Shown piece after piece: positions 11,944 to 20,295 of a stretch of DNA of 31,878 nt. How positions within the stretch are numbered: position 1 is the stretch's first letter; each line of letters begins with the position of its first letter. This stretch comes from a virus. A program made the position numbers and the translations under genes. The DNA lies in the IMG/VR virus record IMGVR_UViG_3300025857_000012, positions 1 to 31,878 of that record, one strand, 5' to 3'. The notes beneath the pieces are model-generated. The model was given only the letters and a program-made list of their open reading frames with translations. It ran no database searches and had not been told where the DNA came from.

Positions 11944-13560
11944 ATGGCGGACAACAAGCTCTACTACGGCGACAACCTGGACGTGCTGCGCGAGCACATG
12001 GCCGACGAGTCGGTTGACCTGGTGTACCTGGACCCGCCGTTCAACTCTTCACGTAACTACAACGTGCTCTTTGGTAAGCGCGACATCGCCGACGAGACGT
12101 CCGATGCGGCCCAGATGCAAGCTTTCACCGATACATGGGTCTGGACTCACACGACCGACGAGCAATATGCCGGGCTGATGTCGGGCGAGGTGCCTTCAAA
12201 GGTCGCGGACGCGCTCTCGGCCATGAGGATGCTCATCGGCGAGAACGATGCCATGGCCTACCTGGTTAACATGACCCCTCGGCTCGCCGAGCTACACAGG
12301 GTGTTAAAGCCAACGGGGTCGTTGTACTTGCACTGCGACCCGACGATGAGCCACTACCTCAAGATTATCCTGGATGCGATATTTGAACCCCATCACTTTC
12401 TAAGCGAAATTATCTGGAAGCGCACAAGTGCGCACAACCGGGTGACTAGATTTGGCCCAGTTCACGACGTCATTCTCAGCTACGCCAAGGGCGATAAATG
12501 GACTTGGAATCCACAGTACGTGGAGTATGACCAGGGTTACGTTGACCGGGACTACCGGAGGGTAGAAGAGGGGACTGGCCGGCGCTTCCGAATTTCAGAC
12601 GTGACATCGAATCGACCTGGAAGCAGTTATGAGTGGAATGGCAAGCCGCCTCCTGGGGCGAGATTCTGGGCATACGCGGAAGACACGATGAAGCGTCTAG
12701 AGGCCGAAGGTCGCTTGGTCTACTCTTCCACCGGCTACCCTCAAGTGAAGAAGTACCTTGATGAGATGCCGGGTCAGATGGTCCAGGATGTATGGACGGA
12801 CATTCAACCGATAAACAACCGGGCCGCCGAGAAACTCGGATATGAGACCCAAAAGCCACTCCAGTTGATGGAACGCATTGTTGCCGCCAGTAGCAACGAG
12901 GGCGACGTCGTGCTTGATCCATTCTGCGGTTGTGGTACGACCATCGACGCAGCTGTGAGTCTCAAGCGGAGGTGGGTAGGTATCGACGTCACGTACATTG
13001 CCGTTGACCTCATCGAGAAGCGGTTATTGCACAGTTATGGCGCAGCCATTGCGGGCACCTATGACGTGCTGGGTATCCCGCGCGACATGGGTGGAGCTCA
13101 AGCACTGTTCGAGCGTTCACCCTTTGAGTTCGAGCGCTGGGCGGTGTCACGCGTCCACGCACAACCCAATGAGAAGCAGGTCGGTGACAAGGGCATCGAT
13201 GGCCGGGCCCGCTTCCCCACGGACGCCATTGGTGGGCAAGGCAAGGTGCTGGTCTCCGTCAAGGGCGGCAAGACCATCGGGCCACAGTTCGTCCGTGACT
13301 TGTTGGGAACTGTCGAGACGCAGCGGGCGCAGATGGGCGTACTCATCACTATGGCCGAGCCGACCAGGGGTATCCATGATGCGGCGAACCACTCTGGGAC
13401 TTACACGCTGCCGGTCAACGGCCAGACCTTCCCCAAGATTCAAGTCATTACGGTAGCGGAGCTGCTGGCTGGCAAACGACCCGAGATGCCTCAGACGTTG
13501 CTGCCCTACATCGCGGCGACGAAGCGGGTAGCAGCTAAGCAGACTGACGGGCTGTTTTAG
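11944..13560 (+). CDS. Beta-class DNA methyltransferase fused to Mrr-like nuclease domain
   Basis: A 538-residue protein. Motif IV DPPF lies at 30-33 and motif I DPFCGCGTT at 325-333, so the catalytic motif precedes the AdoMet motif as in beta-class N6-adenine/N4-cytosine methyltransferases. The 290-residue stretch between them is the usual site of target recognition. From about residue 380 a second domain follows (FEFERWAVSRVHA, GDKGIDGRARF, VSVKGG, LLGTVETQRAQMGVLIT) with D419 and K440 in the arrangement of an Mrr-type PD-(D/E)xK nuclease, with Ser at the position often held by Gln or Glu. It could be a one-polypeptide restriction-modification enzyme, or a methyltransferase whose nuclease domain is inactive. 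It is a typical annotation for mobile elements to protect their own DNA. Confidence 0.88.
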   Translation: MADNKLYYGDNLDVLREHMADESVDLVYLDPPFNSSRNYNVLFGKRDIADETSDAAQMQAFTDTWVWTHTTDEQYAGLMSGEVPSKVADALSAMRMLIGENDAMAYLVNMTPRLAELHRVLKPTGSLYLHCDPTMSHYLKIILDAIFEPHHFLSEIIWKRTSAHNRVTRFGPVHDVILSYAKGDKWTWNPQYVEYDQGYVDRDYRRVEEGTGRRFRISDVTSNRPGSSYEWNGKPPPGARFWAYAEDTMKRLEAEGRLVYSSTGYPQVKKYLDEMPGQMVQDVWTDIQPINNRAAEKLGYETQKPLQLMERIVAASSNEGDVVLDPFCGCGTTIDAAVSLKRRWVGIDVTYIAVDLIEKRLLHSYGAAIAGTYDVLGIPRDMGGAQALFERSPFEFERWAVSRVHAQPNEKQVGDKGIDGRARFPTDAIGGQGKVLVSVKGGKTIGPQFVRDLLGTVETQRAQMGVLITMAEPTRGIHDAANHSGTYTLPVNGQTFPKIQVITVAELLAGKRPEMPQTLLPYIAATKRVAAKQTDGLF

Positions 13561-13723
13561 GGATTCAGAACACTCCCCCGGCAAGATCCTCTGCGTATAT
13601 TTTCTACAACACTTGAGGGTAGGCATTATGGCTTGTTTAAGCCAAAAACGGGAAAACAGGTATACACCCCCGAGAGGGTAGGGGACTTTGCATCCTCCCG
13701 TGAGAGGGCGATACATGGGCAAA

Positions 13724-13740
13724 GAGGGGAGTGGCCCCTC
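13724..13740 (-). terminator. Terminator of the HEPN gene
   Basis: GAGGGG at 13724-13729 pairs with CCCCTC at 13735-13740; read leftward TTT follows. The gap 13561-13758 contains this hairpin and several GAGAGGG runs but no supported gene. Confidence 0.5.
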
Positions 13741-13758
13741 ACGTGTGATAGCGCTCCC

Positions 13759-14547
13759 CTATGACGTCTCTACTGGCGGGTCGACAGCGTAAACAAATCC
13801 GCGTTGGTCATCACTCGTGCCGCCGCGGTGAAATACTCCGTCCGATGCCATCCAAATAGACGCAGTTATCACTTCGCCCACATGAAGTTTATCAACTACC
13901 CAGCTTAGAGTCGGGGTCGTGCCCTCTGCTTCTGCCACGGTCCTGTAGGACGACGGTGAAGCCATCTGCACTACATCCAAGGTCCACAACAAGTTCCTCC
14001 CCTGCGGGTCCGTGCCCCTGCACGCAAAGGAAACGACGTCGCCTACCTTCAATCGCAGTTCTGTCTTGACCGATGCATTGAGGAGGCACTGGTTGCCGAA
14101 GGAGTCAACGACTGAGTCGATGACTGGGTAGTGCTTCATGTCAGGACCTCTTTGGCTTCGGTAGATCGCCATCATGTTCAATAGTTCCCCCACCATCCCA
14201 GACAACAGGTCACGCTCGAACGGAAGCAACGTGCGGCTGTGCATGGGCGCGTTGCGTAGGTTGTTGAGTCGTTCGATGTAGACCCTGGGATACTTTTGCT
14301 TGCCCAATGCTGGCGAGAATTCGGTCCAGTTATTGAGCAGAATCTCCCCAAGCTCGGTGAACTCCGTGTAATCGAGTAGGTTTGTACTGACGTTTGCCCC
14401 ACGCCGCATGGTCCGTTCCGTGTGCAGCTTGCCCTCAAGCCGAGACACATCCACCTTGCTCTTGACAACCCACTGATCTCCCCATACCAAGCGGATGAGT
14501 TCCCGGAACGCAACTTCTAGGGCGTTGACGGCTTCGGTGGGCTCCAT
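13759..14547 (-). CDS. Swt1-type HEPN-domain protein
   Basis: A 262-residue minus-strand protein. Residues 1-125 follow the Swt1-like HEPN pattern: MEPTEAVNALEVAFRELIRLV, then LLDYTEFTELGEILLNNWTEF and a strict R-x4-H motif RNAPMH (R98, H103) followed by SRTLLPFE. HEPN domains with this motif are mostly RNases used in toxin-antitoxin and abortive-infection systems. The C-terminal 110 residues look beta-rich (VGDVVSFACRGTDPQGRNLLW, VGEVITASIW), perhaps an immunoglobulin-like sensor. It is divergent from the virion operon and has its own terminator, thus a moron, next to the methyltransferase-nuclease. No antitoxin gene is adjacent. A tRNA- or mRNA-cleaving defence effector is the inference. 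Confidence 0.7.
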   Translation of the reverse strand: MEPTEAVNALEVAFRELIRLVWGDQWVVKSKVDVSRLEGKLHTERTMRRGANVSTNLLDYTEFTELGEILLNNWTEFSPALGKQKYPRVYIERLNNLRNAPMHSRTLLPFERDLLSGMVGELLNMMAIYRSQRGPDMKHYPVIDSVVDSFGNQCLLNASVKTELRLKVGDVVSFACRGTDPQGRNLLWTLDVVQMASPSSYRTVAEAEGTTPTLSWVVDKLHVGEVITASIWMASDGVFHRGGTSDDQRGFVYAVDPPVETS

Positions 14548-14597
14548 TGGCTTCTTTCGGGCAGATGGCTTTAGTGCGGCAGTCTACACCAACTAGA

Positions 14598-14633
14598 AAA
14601 CCGCCCAAGGCACTTGCGATGCTGGGGCGGTTT
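14598..14633. terminator. Hairpin between HEPN gene and virion promoter
   Basis: AAACCGCCC at 14598-14606 pairs with GGGCGGTTT at 14625-14633. Its loop contains AAGGCACTTGC, the element repeated in front of the genes at 5832 and 14692. It insulates the virion promoter from rightward readthrough and could also expose or hide the repeated element. Confidence 0.65.
14607..14617 (+). repeat. AAGGCACTTGC element, copy in hairpin loop
   Basis: Eleven bases identical to the leader element at 5819-5830 and 14678-14689, here in the loop of the hairpin 14598-14633. Confidence 0.5.
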
Positions 14634-14634
14634 A

Positions 14635-14663
14635 TTGCTATTATACACGAGTTGGATTATAAT
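14635..14663 (+). promoter_or_regulatory. Virion operon promoter
   Basis: TTGCTA at 14635-14640, a 17-base spacer and a perfect TATAAT at 14658-14663. It lies 28 bases before the first virion-operon start. No other promoter this strong is seen over the following 17 kb of almost gapless rightward genes, so it may drive the whole late region. Confidence 0.75.
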
Positions 14664-14677
14664 TTGGGGCAATAAAT

Positions 14678-14689
14678 AAGGCACTTGCA
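14678..14689 (+). repeat. AAGGCACTTGCA leader element, copy 2
   Basis: Same element and same position relative to the ATG as at 5819-5830; see that entry. Confidence 0.55.
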
Positions 14690-14691
14690 TC

Positions 14692-15174
14692 ATGAAGAAA
14701 TTACCCATCATTATCGGCTCCGCCGTAGCTACGTCCCTTATCGTAGGCGTTGGACTAGTCGTCGCTTTTAGCCCGACTTCCACCGCAGCAGAGATTGATC
14801 TCCCCTACGTCAATACCCGCATCGATAACCTCGATGCTCGCCAAACCAATACTGAGAACGACATCAAGAGCCTCCAGGCGGCCACGAGCACTACACCGGC
14901 TCCAGAGCGTATCTACGTCCCAGTTGCTCCCACAGTGCAACAGGCTGCCGCTACGCCTGTCCCCACTGCCGTAGCAACACCAGCACCAACACCACTCCCC
15001 GTGCGCATCCTGACGGCTACCTGGCGCCCACAGCCGGACACAGACGGCAACGGTGGCACGACCTACTACTGCGACAACACCTACTCCGACGGTACGGCCG
15101 CCTCTGTCTACATGGGGCGTACTGGACGTGGTTCGAGCATGTACGTGAGTTGCCCTGTGGCGGTGGCAAACTAA
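14692..15174 (+). CDS. Secreted or membrane-anchored protein
   Basis: A 160-residue protein. MKK then a hydrophobic segment (IIIGSAVATSLIVGVGLVVAF, about 6-26) is a signal peptide or anchor. A helical coiled-coil-like stretch follows (NTRIDNLDARQTNTENDIKSLQ, about 41-62), then a Pro/Thr/Ala linker of about 45 residues, and a C-terminal small domain with two Cys (YYCDNTYSD and VSCPVAVAN) that could form a disulfide outside the cell. First gene of the late operon, coupled to the next by TAATG. It could act on the cell surface, in lysis or superinfection exclusion; not identified. Confidence 0.75.
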   Translation: MKKLPIIIGSAVATSLIVGVGLVVAFSPTSTAAEIDLPYVNTRIDNLDARQTNTENDIKSLQAATSTTPAPERIYVPVAPTVQQAAATPVPTAVATPAPTPLPVRILTATWRPQPDTDGNGGTTYYCDNTYSDGTAASVYMGRTGRGSSMYVSCPVAVAN

Positions 15175-15347
15175 TGAGCAACCGCATGAGAAACCCGCGC
15201 AAGTATCCAAAGAGCTATGTCGGACACGAAATCAAACTGGACGCAAAACGTCGCGGGATAGGCAAGTACGCCACGGTAGCTCAAGTTAATTCGCGGATTG
15301 CCCAGGTTAATGCTCGCTACGCTAAGTTGAAACAACAGCGAGCATGA
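15174..15347 (+). CDS. Small basic protein
   Basis: A 57-residue strongly basic protein (MSNRMRNPRKYPKSYVGHEIK, many Arg and Lys). The start at 15174 is chosen because it overlaps the previous stop. The C-terminal 30 residues look like a helix with heptad-like VAQVNSRIAQVNARYAKLKQQ. Its stop overlaps the start of the phosphatase-like gene. Possibly nucleic-acid binding; not identified. Confidence 0.65.
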   Translation: MSNRMRNPRKYPKSYVGHEIKLDAKRRGIGKYATVAQVNSRIAQVNARYAKLKQQRA

Positions 15348-15667
15348 AGATACTCGTCGTGTGCGACCAAGGTAATAACCGCTCCGTAACCATTGCTCAT
15401 CACCTCAAGTACTGGGGCCATGACGTCATTCCGGTTGGCATTCAGACCAACTCAGCGGACACGCTCGCCCTGCTCTGCGAATGGGCGGACCGCATTATTC
15501 TCACCGAATCAAAACAGGCAGTTGAGTTCGATCTTAATCCTTATCTTCACAAAGCCGAAGCCTGGGACGTTGGCCCAGACGTCTATCCACGCCCGTTCAA
15601 CAAGCAATTGCTCCGCAAGGTCCGCACGCTTATGGAGAGCCACAAGGACGTGTACAAAGCCAGCTAA
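15344..15667 (+). CDS. CX5R phosphatase-like protein
   Basis: A 107-residue protein starting MKILVVCDQGNNRSVTIAHHLK. The CDQGNNRS loop (Cys7 to Arg13, C-x5-R-S) after a hydrophobic strand is the signature of protein tyrosine phosphatases of the low-molecular-weight fold, also shared by arsenate reductases. A candidate acid region DVGPDVYPRP lies near residue 75. It is shorter than typical LMW-PTPs (about 150 residues), so it resembles the compact predicted phosphatases found in other mobile elements. A target is unknown; it might act on host regulators or on a nucleotide. Located between the basic protein and the terminase genes. Confidence 0.7.
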   Translation: MKILVVCDQGNNRSVTIAHHLKYWGHDVIPVGIQTNSADTLALLCEWADRIILTESKQAVEFDLNPYLHKAEAWDVGPDVYPRPFNKQLLRKVRTLMESHKDVYKAS

Positions 15668-15702
15668 CGGCTTTATTCTGGACAACGCTAACGTTTTCGT
15701 TC

Positions 15703-16245
15703 ATGCTTGAAGCAATAAGCGGGAACCTTCCAATGGCAGGCCGTACACAACCTGAGATAATCAAAATCCCCAGACGCATGGGTAGACCGACAAAGTACAC
15801 AGATAAGTTGGCAGACAAGATCTGTGCTCAGTTGGCCTCTGGTGACTCAATGCGCACGGTTGCCAAGGCCGACAAGATGCCTAGCATGGCAACAATCTTC
15901 AGTTGGTTGCGTACCAAGCCTGATTTTCTGGAGCGATACACACGAGCAAAAGAGGAATCAGCCGATGCGTTGATCGAGGAGATGATGGACATCGCTGATG
16001 ATGGCTCGAACGACTGGATGGTTGCTCACCGCAAAGATGACTCGGAAGCCTGGCAACTCAATGGGGAACATGTCCAACGCTCCCGGCTGCGTGTCGATAC
16101 GCGTAAGTGGGTAGCGTCCAAGCTCAAGCCCAAGAAGTACGGCGACAGGATTGAGACCACGCTGAGTGGTGAGGTGAAGCTCAAGCACGACGTCAGCAAC
16201 CTGACTGACGAGGAGCTAGATGCTGTCATCACCAAGCACGCGTGA
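15703..16245 (+). CDS. terS: Terminase small subunit
   Basis: A 180-residue protein (or 170 from an internal Met at 15733) with MGRPTKYTDKLADKICAQLASGDSMRTVAKADKMPSMATIFSWLRTKPDFLERYTRAKEE, the helix-turn-helix DNA-recognition domain of a common terminase small-subunit family. The C-terminal half has a helical oligomerisation region and the ending LTDEELDAVI. It binds the packaging site on phage DNA and presents it to the large subunit. It overlaps the large-subunit gene by 26 bases, usual for this pair. Confidence 0.88.
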   Translation: MLEAISGNLPMAGRTQPEIIKIPRRMGRPTKYTDKLADKICAQLASGDSMRTVAKADKMPSMATIFSWLRTKPDFLERYTRAKEESADALIEEMMDIADDGSNDWMVAHRKDDSEAWQLNGEHVQRSRLRVDTRKWVASKLKPKKYGDRIETTLSGEVKLKHDVSNLTDEELDAVITKHA

Positions 16246-17734
16246 GCAAAAAGAGCTCGTAGTCGCGGCCATCCAGGAACGTAACCGGCGCCGGGCTAAG
16301 AAGGACTGCGTCTTCTTCATCCACGAGTACCTCTTCACCTTCGACCCCCGGCCTGACGTCTTCCCGCACGATCTGCCGTTCGACCTCTACAAGTTCCAAG
16401 AGGAGACGGTCCTAGAGCTGGTCGACGCCATCTACACCGGCTTCGATGAGTTCATTGAGAAGTCCCGTGACATGGGTGTCTCCTGGCTGACGCTGGGCGT
16501 GCTGTTCTGGTTCTGGCTGTTCGAGCCGGGCTTCCAGGCACTCGTGGGCTCTCGCAAAGAGGATTACGTCGACAACGGAGCCATCGACTCACTGTTCGGC
16601 AAGCTGGACTACTTCATCGACCACATCACCGATCCGCTCGTGTTGCCGGACGGCTTCAACACCAAGAAGCACCGCACCTTCATGAAGCTGGTCAATCCCA
16701 CCAACGGCAACACCATCCAGGGTGAGTCGGCCAACAAGAACTTCTCCCGCTCCGGTCGTTACACCGTGGTGCTGTTCGATGAGTTCGGCTTCTGGCCTGA
16801 TGCCAGGCGCTCATGGATGGCAGCGGGTGATGCGACCAAGTGCCGGCTGGCAGTCACCACACCACCGGACGAGCCATCATTCGCCAAGGCCGTGCGCTTC
16901 GGTCACAAGACCAAGGTGCTCACCCTGCACTGGCGCAAGCATCCCAAGAAGGACGATGCCTGGTACGCCTACGAACGAGCGCGCCGTACCGAAGAGGAAG
17001 CGCTGCACGAGCTGGACATCTCGTGGGAGTACTCAAGTACGGGCAGGCCTTATCCCGAGGTCGACAAGGTTGCCTTCGGTCGGTTCGCGTACAACCCCGC
17101 TATGCCGTTGTACGGCTCACTCGACCTTGGACTCGACGCGATTGCCCTCGGTCTCTATCAGCCGGTCCAGAACAGCGATTGGCTCACCCTGGTCGATGCC
17201 TACGAGGTCAGCGACCAGATCATCGACTGGTTCATCCCACTACTGGGTGGTGGTGAGATTGATCCTCGCTTCATCTACCACGACGAGGACCTTGCTTTCA
17301 TCGAGCAGGTCAAGTACTGGAAGCCGCCCATCATGTACGGCGACCCGTCCGGCCATCAGCGCCACGTTGAGAGCGGCATCTCGCCTTACAAGATATTGGC
17401 TGCCGCTGGCATCTACGTGCAGGTCAACACGTTGGAGAACGAGTGGGCACCACGGCGTGATACAACCAAGAAGCTGTTGGGACGACTACGTGTCAACGAC
17501 AACGAGCGCACCCGCTGGTGGCTTGAGTGCATGAAGTCTGCCCGCTACCCCAAGCGTGATCCTGAGACCTCACAGTCCACCTCAGCCATCGTCAAGCCGG
17601 TGCATGACTGGACTAGTCATCACCGAACACAGACTGAGTTCTTTGCCGTCAATTACAACCCAAAGCGCAAGGATTCCCACGTTCACGTGCCGGCCAAGGT
17701 TAAGAAAGCAATTAATCGTCATGGACAACGATAG
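16220..17734 (+). CDS. terL: Terminase large subunit
   Basis: A 504-residue packaging motor. The start at 16220 follows GAGGAG. The ATPase half has the deviant Walker A KSRDMGVS at 81-88, a coupling GESANKNFSRSGRY region and Walker B VVLFDEFGFW with D187-E188. The nuclease half has the RNase H-like acidic residues in SLDLGLD (D302), YHDED (about 354-358) and YGDPSG (D375), and a late VHDW. It cuts concatemeric DNA and drives it into the procapsid. Length and layout are normal for a headful- or repeat-packaging tailed phage. Confidence 0.95.
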   Translation: MLSSPSTREQKELVVAAIQERNRRRAKKDCVFFIHEYLFTFDPRPDVFPHDLPFDLYKFQEETVLELVDAIYTGFDEFIEKSRDMGVSWLTLGVLFWFWLFEPGFQALVGSRKEDYVDNGAIDSLFGKLDYFIDHITDPLVLPDGFNTKKHRTFMKLVNPTNGNTIQGESANKNFSRSGRYTVVLFDEFGFWPDARRSWMAAGDATKCRLAVTTPPDEPSFAKAVRFGHKTKVLTLHWRKHPKKDDAWYAYERARRTEEEALHELDISWEYSSTGRPYPEVDKVAFGRFAYNPAMPLYGSLDLGLDAIALGLYQPVQNSDWLTLVDAYEVSDQIIDWFIPLLGGGEIDPRFIYHDEDLAFIEQVKYWKPPIMYGDPSGHQRHVESGISPYKILAAAGIYVQVNTLENEWAPRRDTTKKLLGRLRVNDNERTRWWLECMKSARYPKRDPETSQSTSAIVKPVHDWTSHHRTQTEFFAVNYNPKRKDSHVHVPAKVKKAINRHGQR

Positions 17735-17758
17735 CGCTATAGCTCTAAAGTGTAGGTA

Positions 17759-19981
17759 ATGGCAACCTCCACTCCAACTAAAGCGGCTGATTCAACCACA
17801 AAGGGCGACGTTAAGTCACCTTCAACTACTGCGGTTGACTCTACCGAGAAAGATGACGTTAAGCCGCCCACGCTTACGGCCGCCGATATAGTTGCTGAGT
17901 TCCAAAGCCATTGGAAGTATGCCAAGGGCACGTATCACCAACGTTGGAAAGACGCCTGGAGTCAGACCAACAACGAGCGCATCGATTACGGCTATGAGGG
18001 CACGGCTGATACTTTCATCCCGCTGACGTTCTCGATTATCGAGTCTACCAAGGCCAACGTCATCGGTGGTCGGCCAAAGATCACCTTCCTGCCGACGACT
18101 GATGAGCAACAAGCAGACACGTCGATTCTCGACTCTGCGGTCGACTACATATGGGACAAGGGCTACTACCAAGCCCGCGTCGTTGATTGGGTAGACGGTG
18201 CGCTGACCTATGGTTCGTCAATGCTCATGGAGACTTGGGATTCGAAACTCGACATCCCCGTTGCCCGCTACATCCCCATCAAGGACTTCTGGATTGACCC
18301 GAGCGCTTCCACCATCGAGCTAGCCGAGCAGGATGGCTTGCCCTGCGGTTACCGCTACCTGACGACGACTGACGCTCTCAAAGCCCGAGAGGTCGTCAAC
18401 CCTGAGTTCGATGACGCCAAACCCGAAGGTCCTGACAACCTACGTCTGACCAACCTCTACGACCACAAGGCCATTGACAAGGCCGGTGAGTTCAAGGGTC
18501 AGCAGACCGATGCCACCGACAAGAACATGTGGCAAGGCTCGACCTTGGGTGATGACGCCAAGACCAAGCAGTGCGAGGTCATCGTCCGCTACTGCGGTAA
18601 CCGCAAGATCGAAGTTATCAACCGCCAACAAATCATCCTCGACACTGAGTCTGAGATCGAAGACATGTATCCCTTCGCGCCGCTATACGACTTCAAGGAC
18701 CCCAGCCTGTTCTACGGCCGCGGTCACGTCGACATCCTCAAGAAGCGCCAGGAAGAGCTCAACGACGTCGACAACCAAGACACCGACAACATGAGCTTCC
18801 AGCTCGACAGCATCAAGTGGGTTGATCCTCAATATGCTCATCTCATCCCAGAGATCGTGTCTGGTGCCGGTGTGGTCATCCCGATTCCCATCAACATGAT
18901 GGGTGAGATGCAACGACCGGCCTACAACCCCAAGGCGCAAGAGAAGCGCACTGAGATCAAGGAAGACATGCGCGAGGCTGTAGGAGCCGGTGAGACGCTC
19001 GATGCTGGTGGTGTAGTCCAGCCTGGCAAGACTGCGACTGAGATCAACGCCGAGCAGATGAACGCCGGCAAGCGCTTCGACGTGATGATTCAGCAGATGG
19101 AAACAGGTGGCTTCCAGCGCTTGGCTCGCCTGATGTTCAAGTTCCTCCAGAAGTACGCTGACAAAGAGTTGCTAGTCCGCACGGTTGGTAGCCAGGGCGT
19201 GCAGTTTATGAAGTTCCTCAAGGAGGATTACCCCGGCGACTGGGATCCGAAAGTCCAGCTCGATGCCTCTGCAAAGACCGAACAAGCACGTAATTCGGCC
19301 AAGCAAGGTGCGATGTTCACCCAGTACGCCGCTCTGCCGTTCATCAACCTGATGGAACTGACCAAGCTCGACATGCGCAAGCAGTACGGGCTCGATGACA
19401 CCGAGATCGAGCAACTGTTGTCTACCCCGGCGCAGTTGGGTGCTCCACAGCCTGGCGATGGTTCAGCCCCAGCACCTGGTGCGGCTCCTGTACCTGGCGC
19501 TATGCCAATGCCTATGGGTGCCGCTGGTCCTGCTCCGATGCCTATGGGCGGTCCTGCTGGTCCCGGCTCGCCTGTGCCGCCTATTGGCTTGCCGAGTGGT
19601 GCGCCGATGCCTGGTGGTCCTATGCCTGGTGGCCCTCAGCCTGATCTCAACGCTGGCGGTTTGACTGGCGACGTGAAGGAATCGGCTGATTTGACCAAGC
19701 TGTACGTCGCGGCGGCTGCTGCTGGTGACCATCAACTTCTGGATCAGATCGTGATACGGCTTGGTTTCGAGCCCTCGACCGTGATGCCAGTCGCTATTGC
19801 CGCTAAGCAGCACGCGATGGCTACCAAGCAGATCGACACCGCTGTTGGTATCCAGAAGCACCAACACGCCATCGAGACTGCCCAAGCGACTCAGATGGCT
19901 GCACAGATGGCGCCTGCACCTCCTGCCGCTCCCCCGGCTGCAATGGCACCCGCTGGACCCGCTGAGGTCCCGGCTCAATGA
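17759..19981 (+). CDS. Portal protein
   Basis: A 740-residue protein following the terminase. The N-terminus is Thr/Lys-rich and disordered (about 1-38), then the portal fold: ADIVAEFQSHWKYAKGTYHQRWKDAW, YEGTADTFIPLTFSIIESTKANVIGGRPKI, YGRGHVDILKKRQEELNDVDNQ and KTATEINAEQMNAGKRFDVMIQQ. From about 560 to 635 there is a Pro/Gly/Met/Ala-rich flexible stretch, then about 100 more residues ending in another Ala/Pro-rich tail. This protein forms the dodecameric gate through which DNA enters and leaves. The large size and the low-complexity tail suggest a podovirus-type portal with an internal barrel-like extension, which is inferred. It overlaps the next gene by 4 bases. Confidence 0.9.
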   Translation: MATSTPTKAADSTTKGDVKSPSTTAVDSTEKDDVKPPTLTAADIVAEFQSHWKYAKGTYHQRWKDAWSQTNNERIDYGYEGTADTFIPLTFSIIESTKANVIGGRPKITFLPTTDEQQADTSILDSAVDYIWDKGYYQARVVDWVDGALTYGSSMLMETWDSKLDIPVARYIPIKDFWIDPSASTIELAEQDGLPCGYRYLTTTDALKAREVVNPEFDDAKPEGPDNLRLTNLYDHKAIDKAGEFKGQQTDATDKNMWQGSTLGDDAKTKQCEVIVRYCGNRKIEVINRQQIILDTESEIEDMYPFAPLYDFKDPSLFYGRGHVDILKKRQEELNDVDNQDTDNMSFQLDSIKWVDPQYAHLIPEIVSGAGVVIPIPINMMGEMQRPAYNPKAQEKRTEIKEDMREAVGAGETLDAGGVVQPGKTATEINAEQMNAGKRFDVMIQQMETGGFQRLARLMFKFLQKYADKELLVRTVGSQGVQFMKFLKEDYPGDWDPKVQLDASAKTEQARNSAKQGAMFTQYAALPFINLMELTKLDMRKQYGLDDTEIEQLLSTPAQLGAPQPGDGSAPAPGAAPVPGAMPMPMGAAGPAPMPMGGPAGPGSPVPPIGLPSGAPMPGGPMPGGPQPDLNAGGLTGDVKESADLTKLYVAAAAAGDHQLLDQIVIRLGFEPSTVMPVAIAAKQHAMATKQIDTAVGIQKHQHAIETAQATQMAAQMAPAPPAAPPAAMAPAGPAEVPAQ

Positions 19982-20229
19982 GCACACAAGACAGTCAAGC
20001 AACCAAAGCCCTTCAAGAACTGACCAAACTCAAGGCCGATGTAACCAAGTTCTATGCCACACCAGCCGGTAAGTCACAGCTGCAATGGCTCGACACCTTT
20101 GAGGCTAATCTCTTGCAGCAGGCCATCACTGCTACCGATGCCACTGAGCGACTGTCATGTCTCGACCAGGCCAAAGGCGTGCGGACGTTTCGTACTGCCT
20201 ATTTGGATACGCTCATCAAGCGTGATTGA
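19978..20229 (+). CDS. Small helical unknown protein
   Basis: An 83-residue helical protein coupled to the portal gene by ATGA. It contains KALQELTKLKADVTKFYATPAGKSQLQWLDTFEANLL, likely coiled coil, and no recognised domain. Position between portal and scaffold suggests a head-assembly accessory. Confidence 0.7.
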   Translation: MSTQDSQATKALQELTKLKADVTKFYATPAGKSQLQWLDTFEANLLQQAITATDATERLSCLDQAKGVRTFRTAYLDTLIKRD

Positions 20230-20295
20230 CAGAAGCTTTAGTACTATCCATTATTGAATTAGGCGAAATTATTGACAACCCAAGAAAGGAGTTCT

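Noticed and set aside
12476-13722. Minus-strand frames of 148 and 191 codons under the methyltransferase gene
   Set aside because: They are antisense shadows of a gene with clear motifs.
16722-17534. 270-codon alternative frame in the terminase gene
   Set aside because: Arg/Ser/Thr-rich shadow of the high-GC terminase gene without a start signal.
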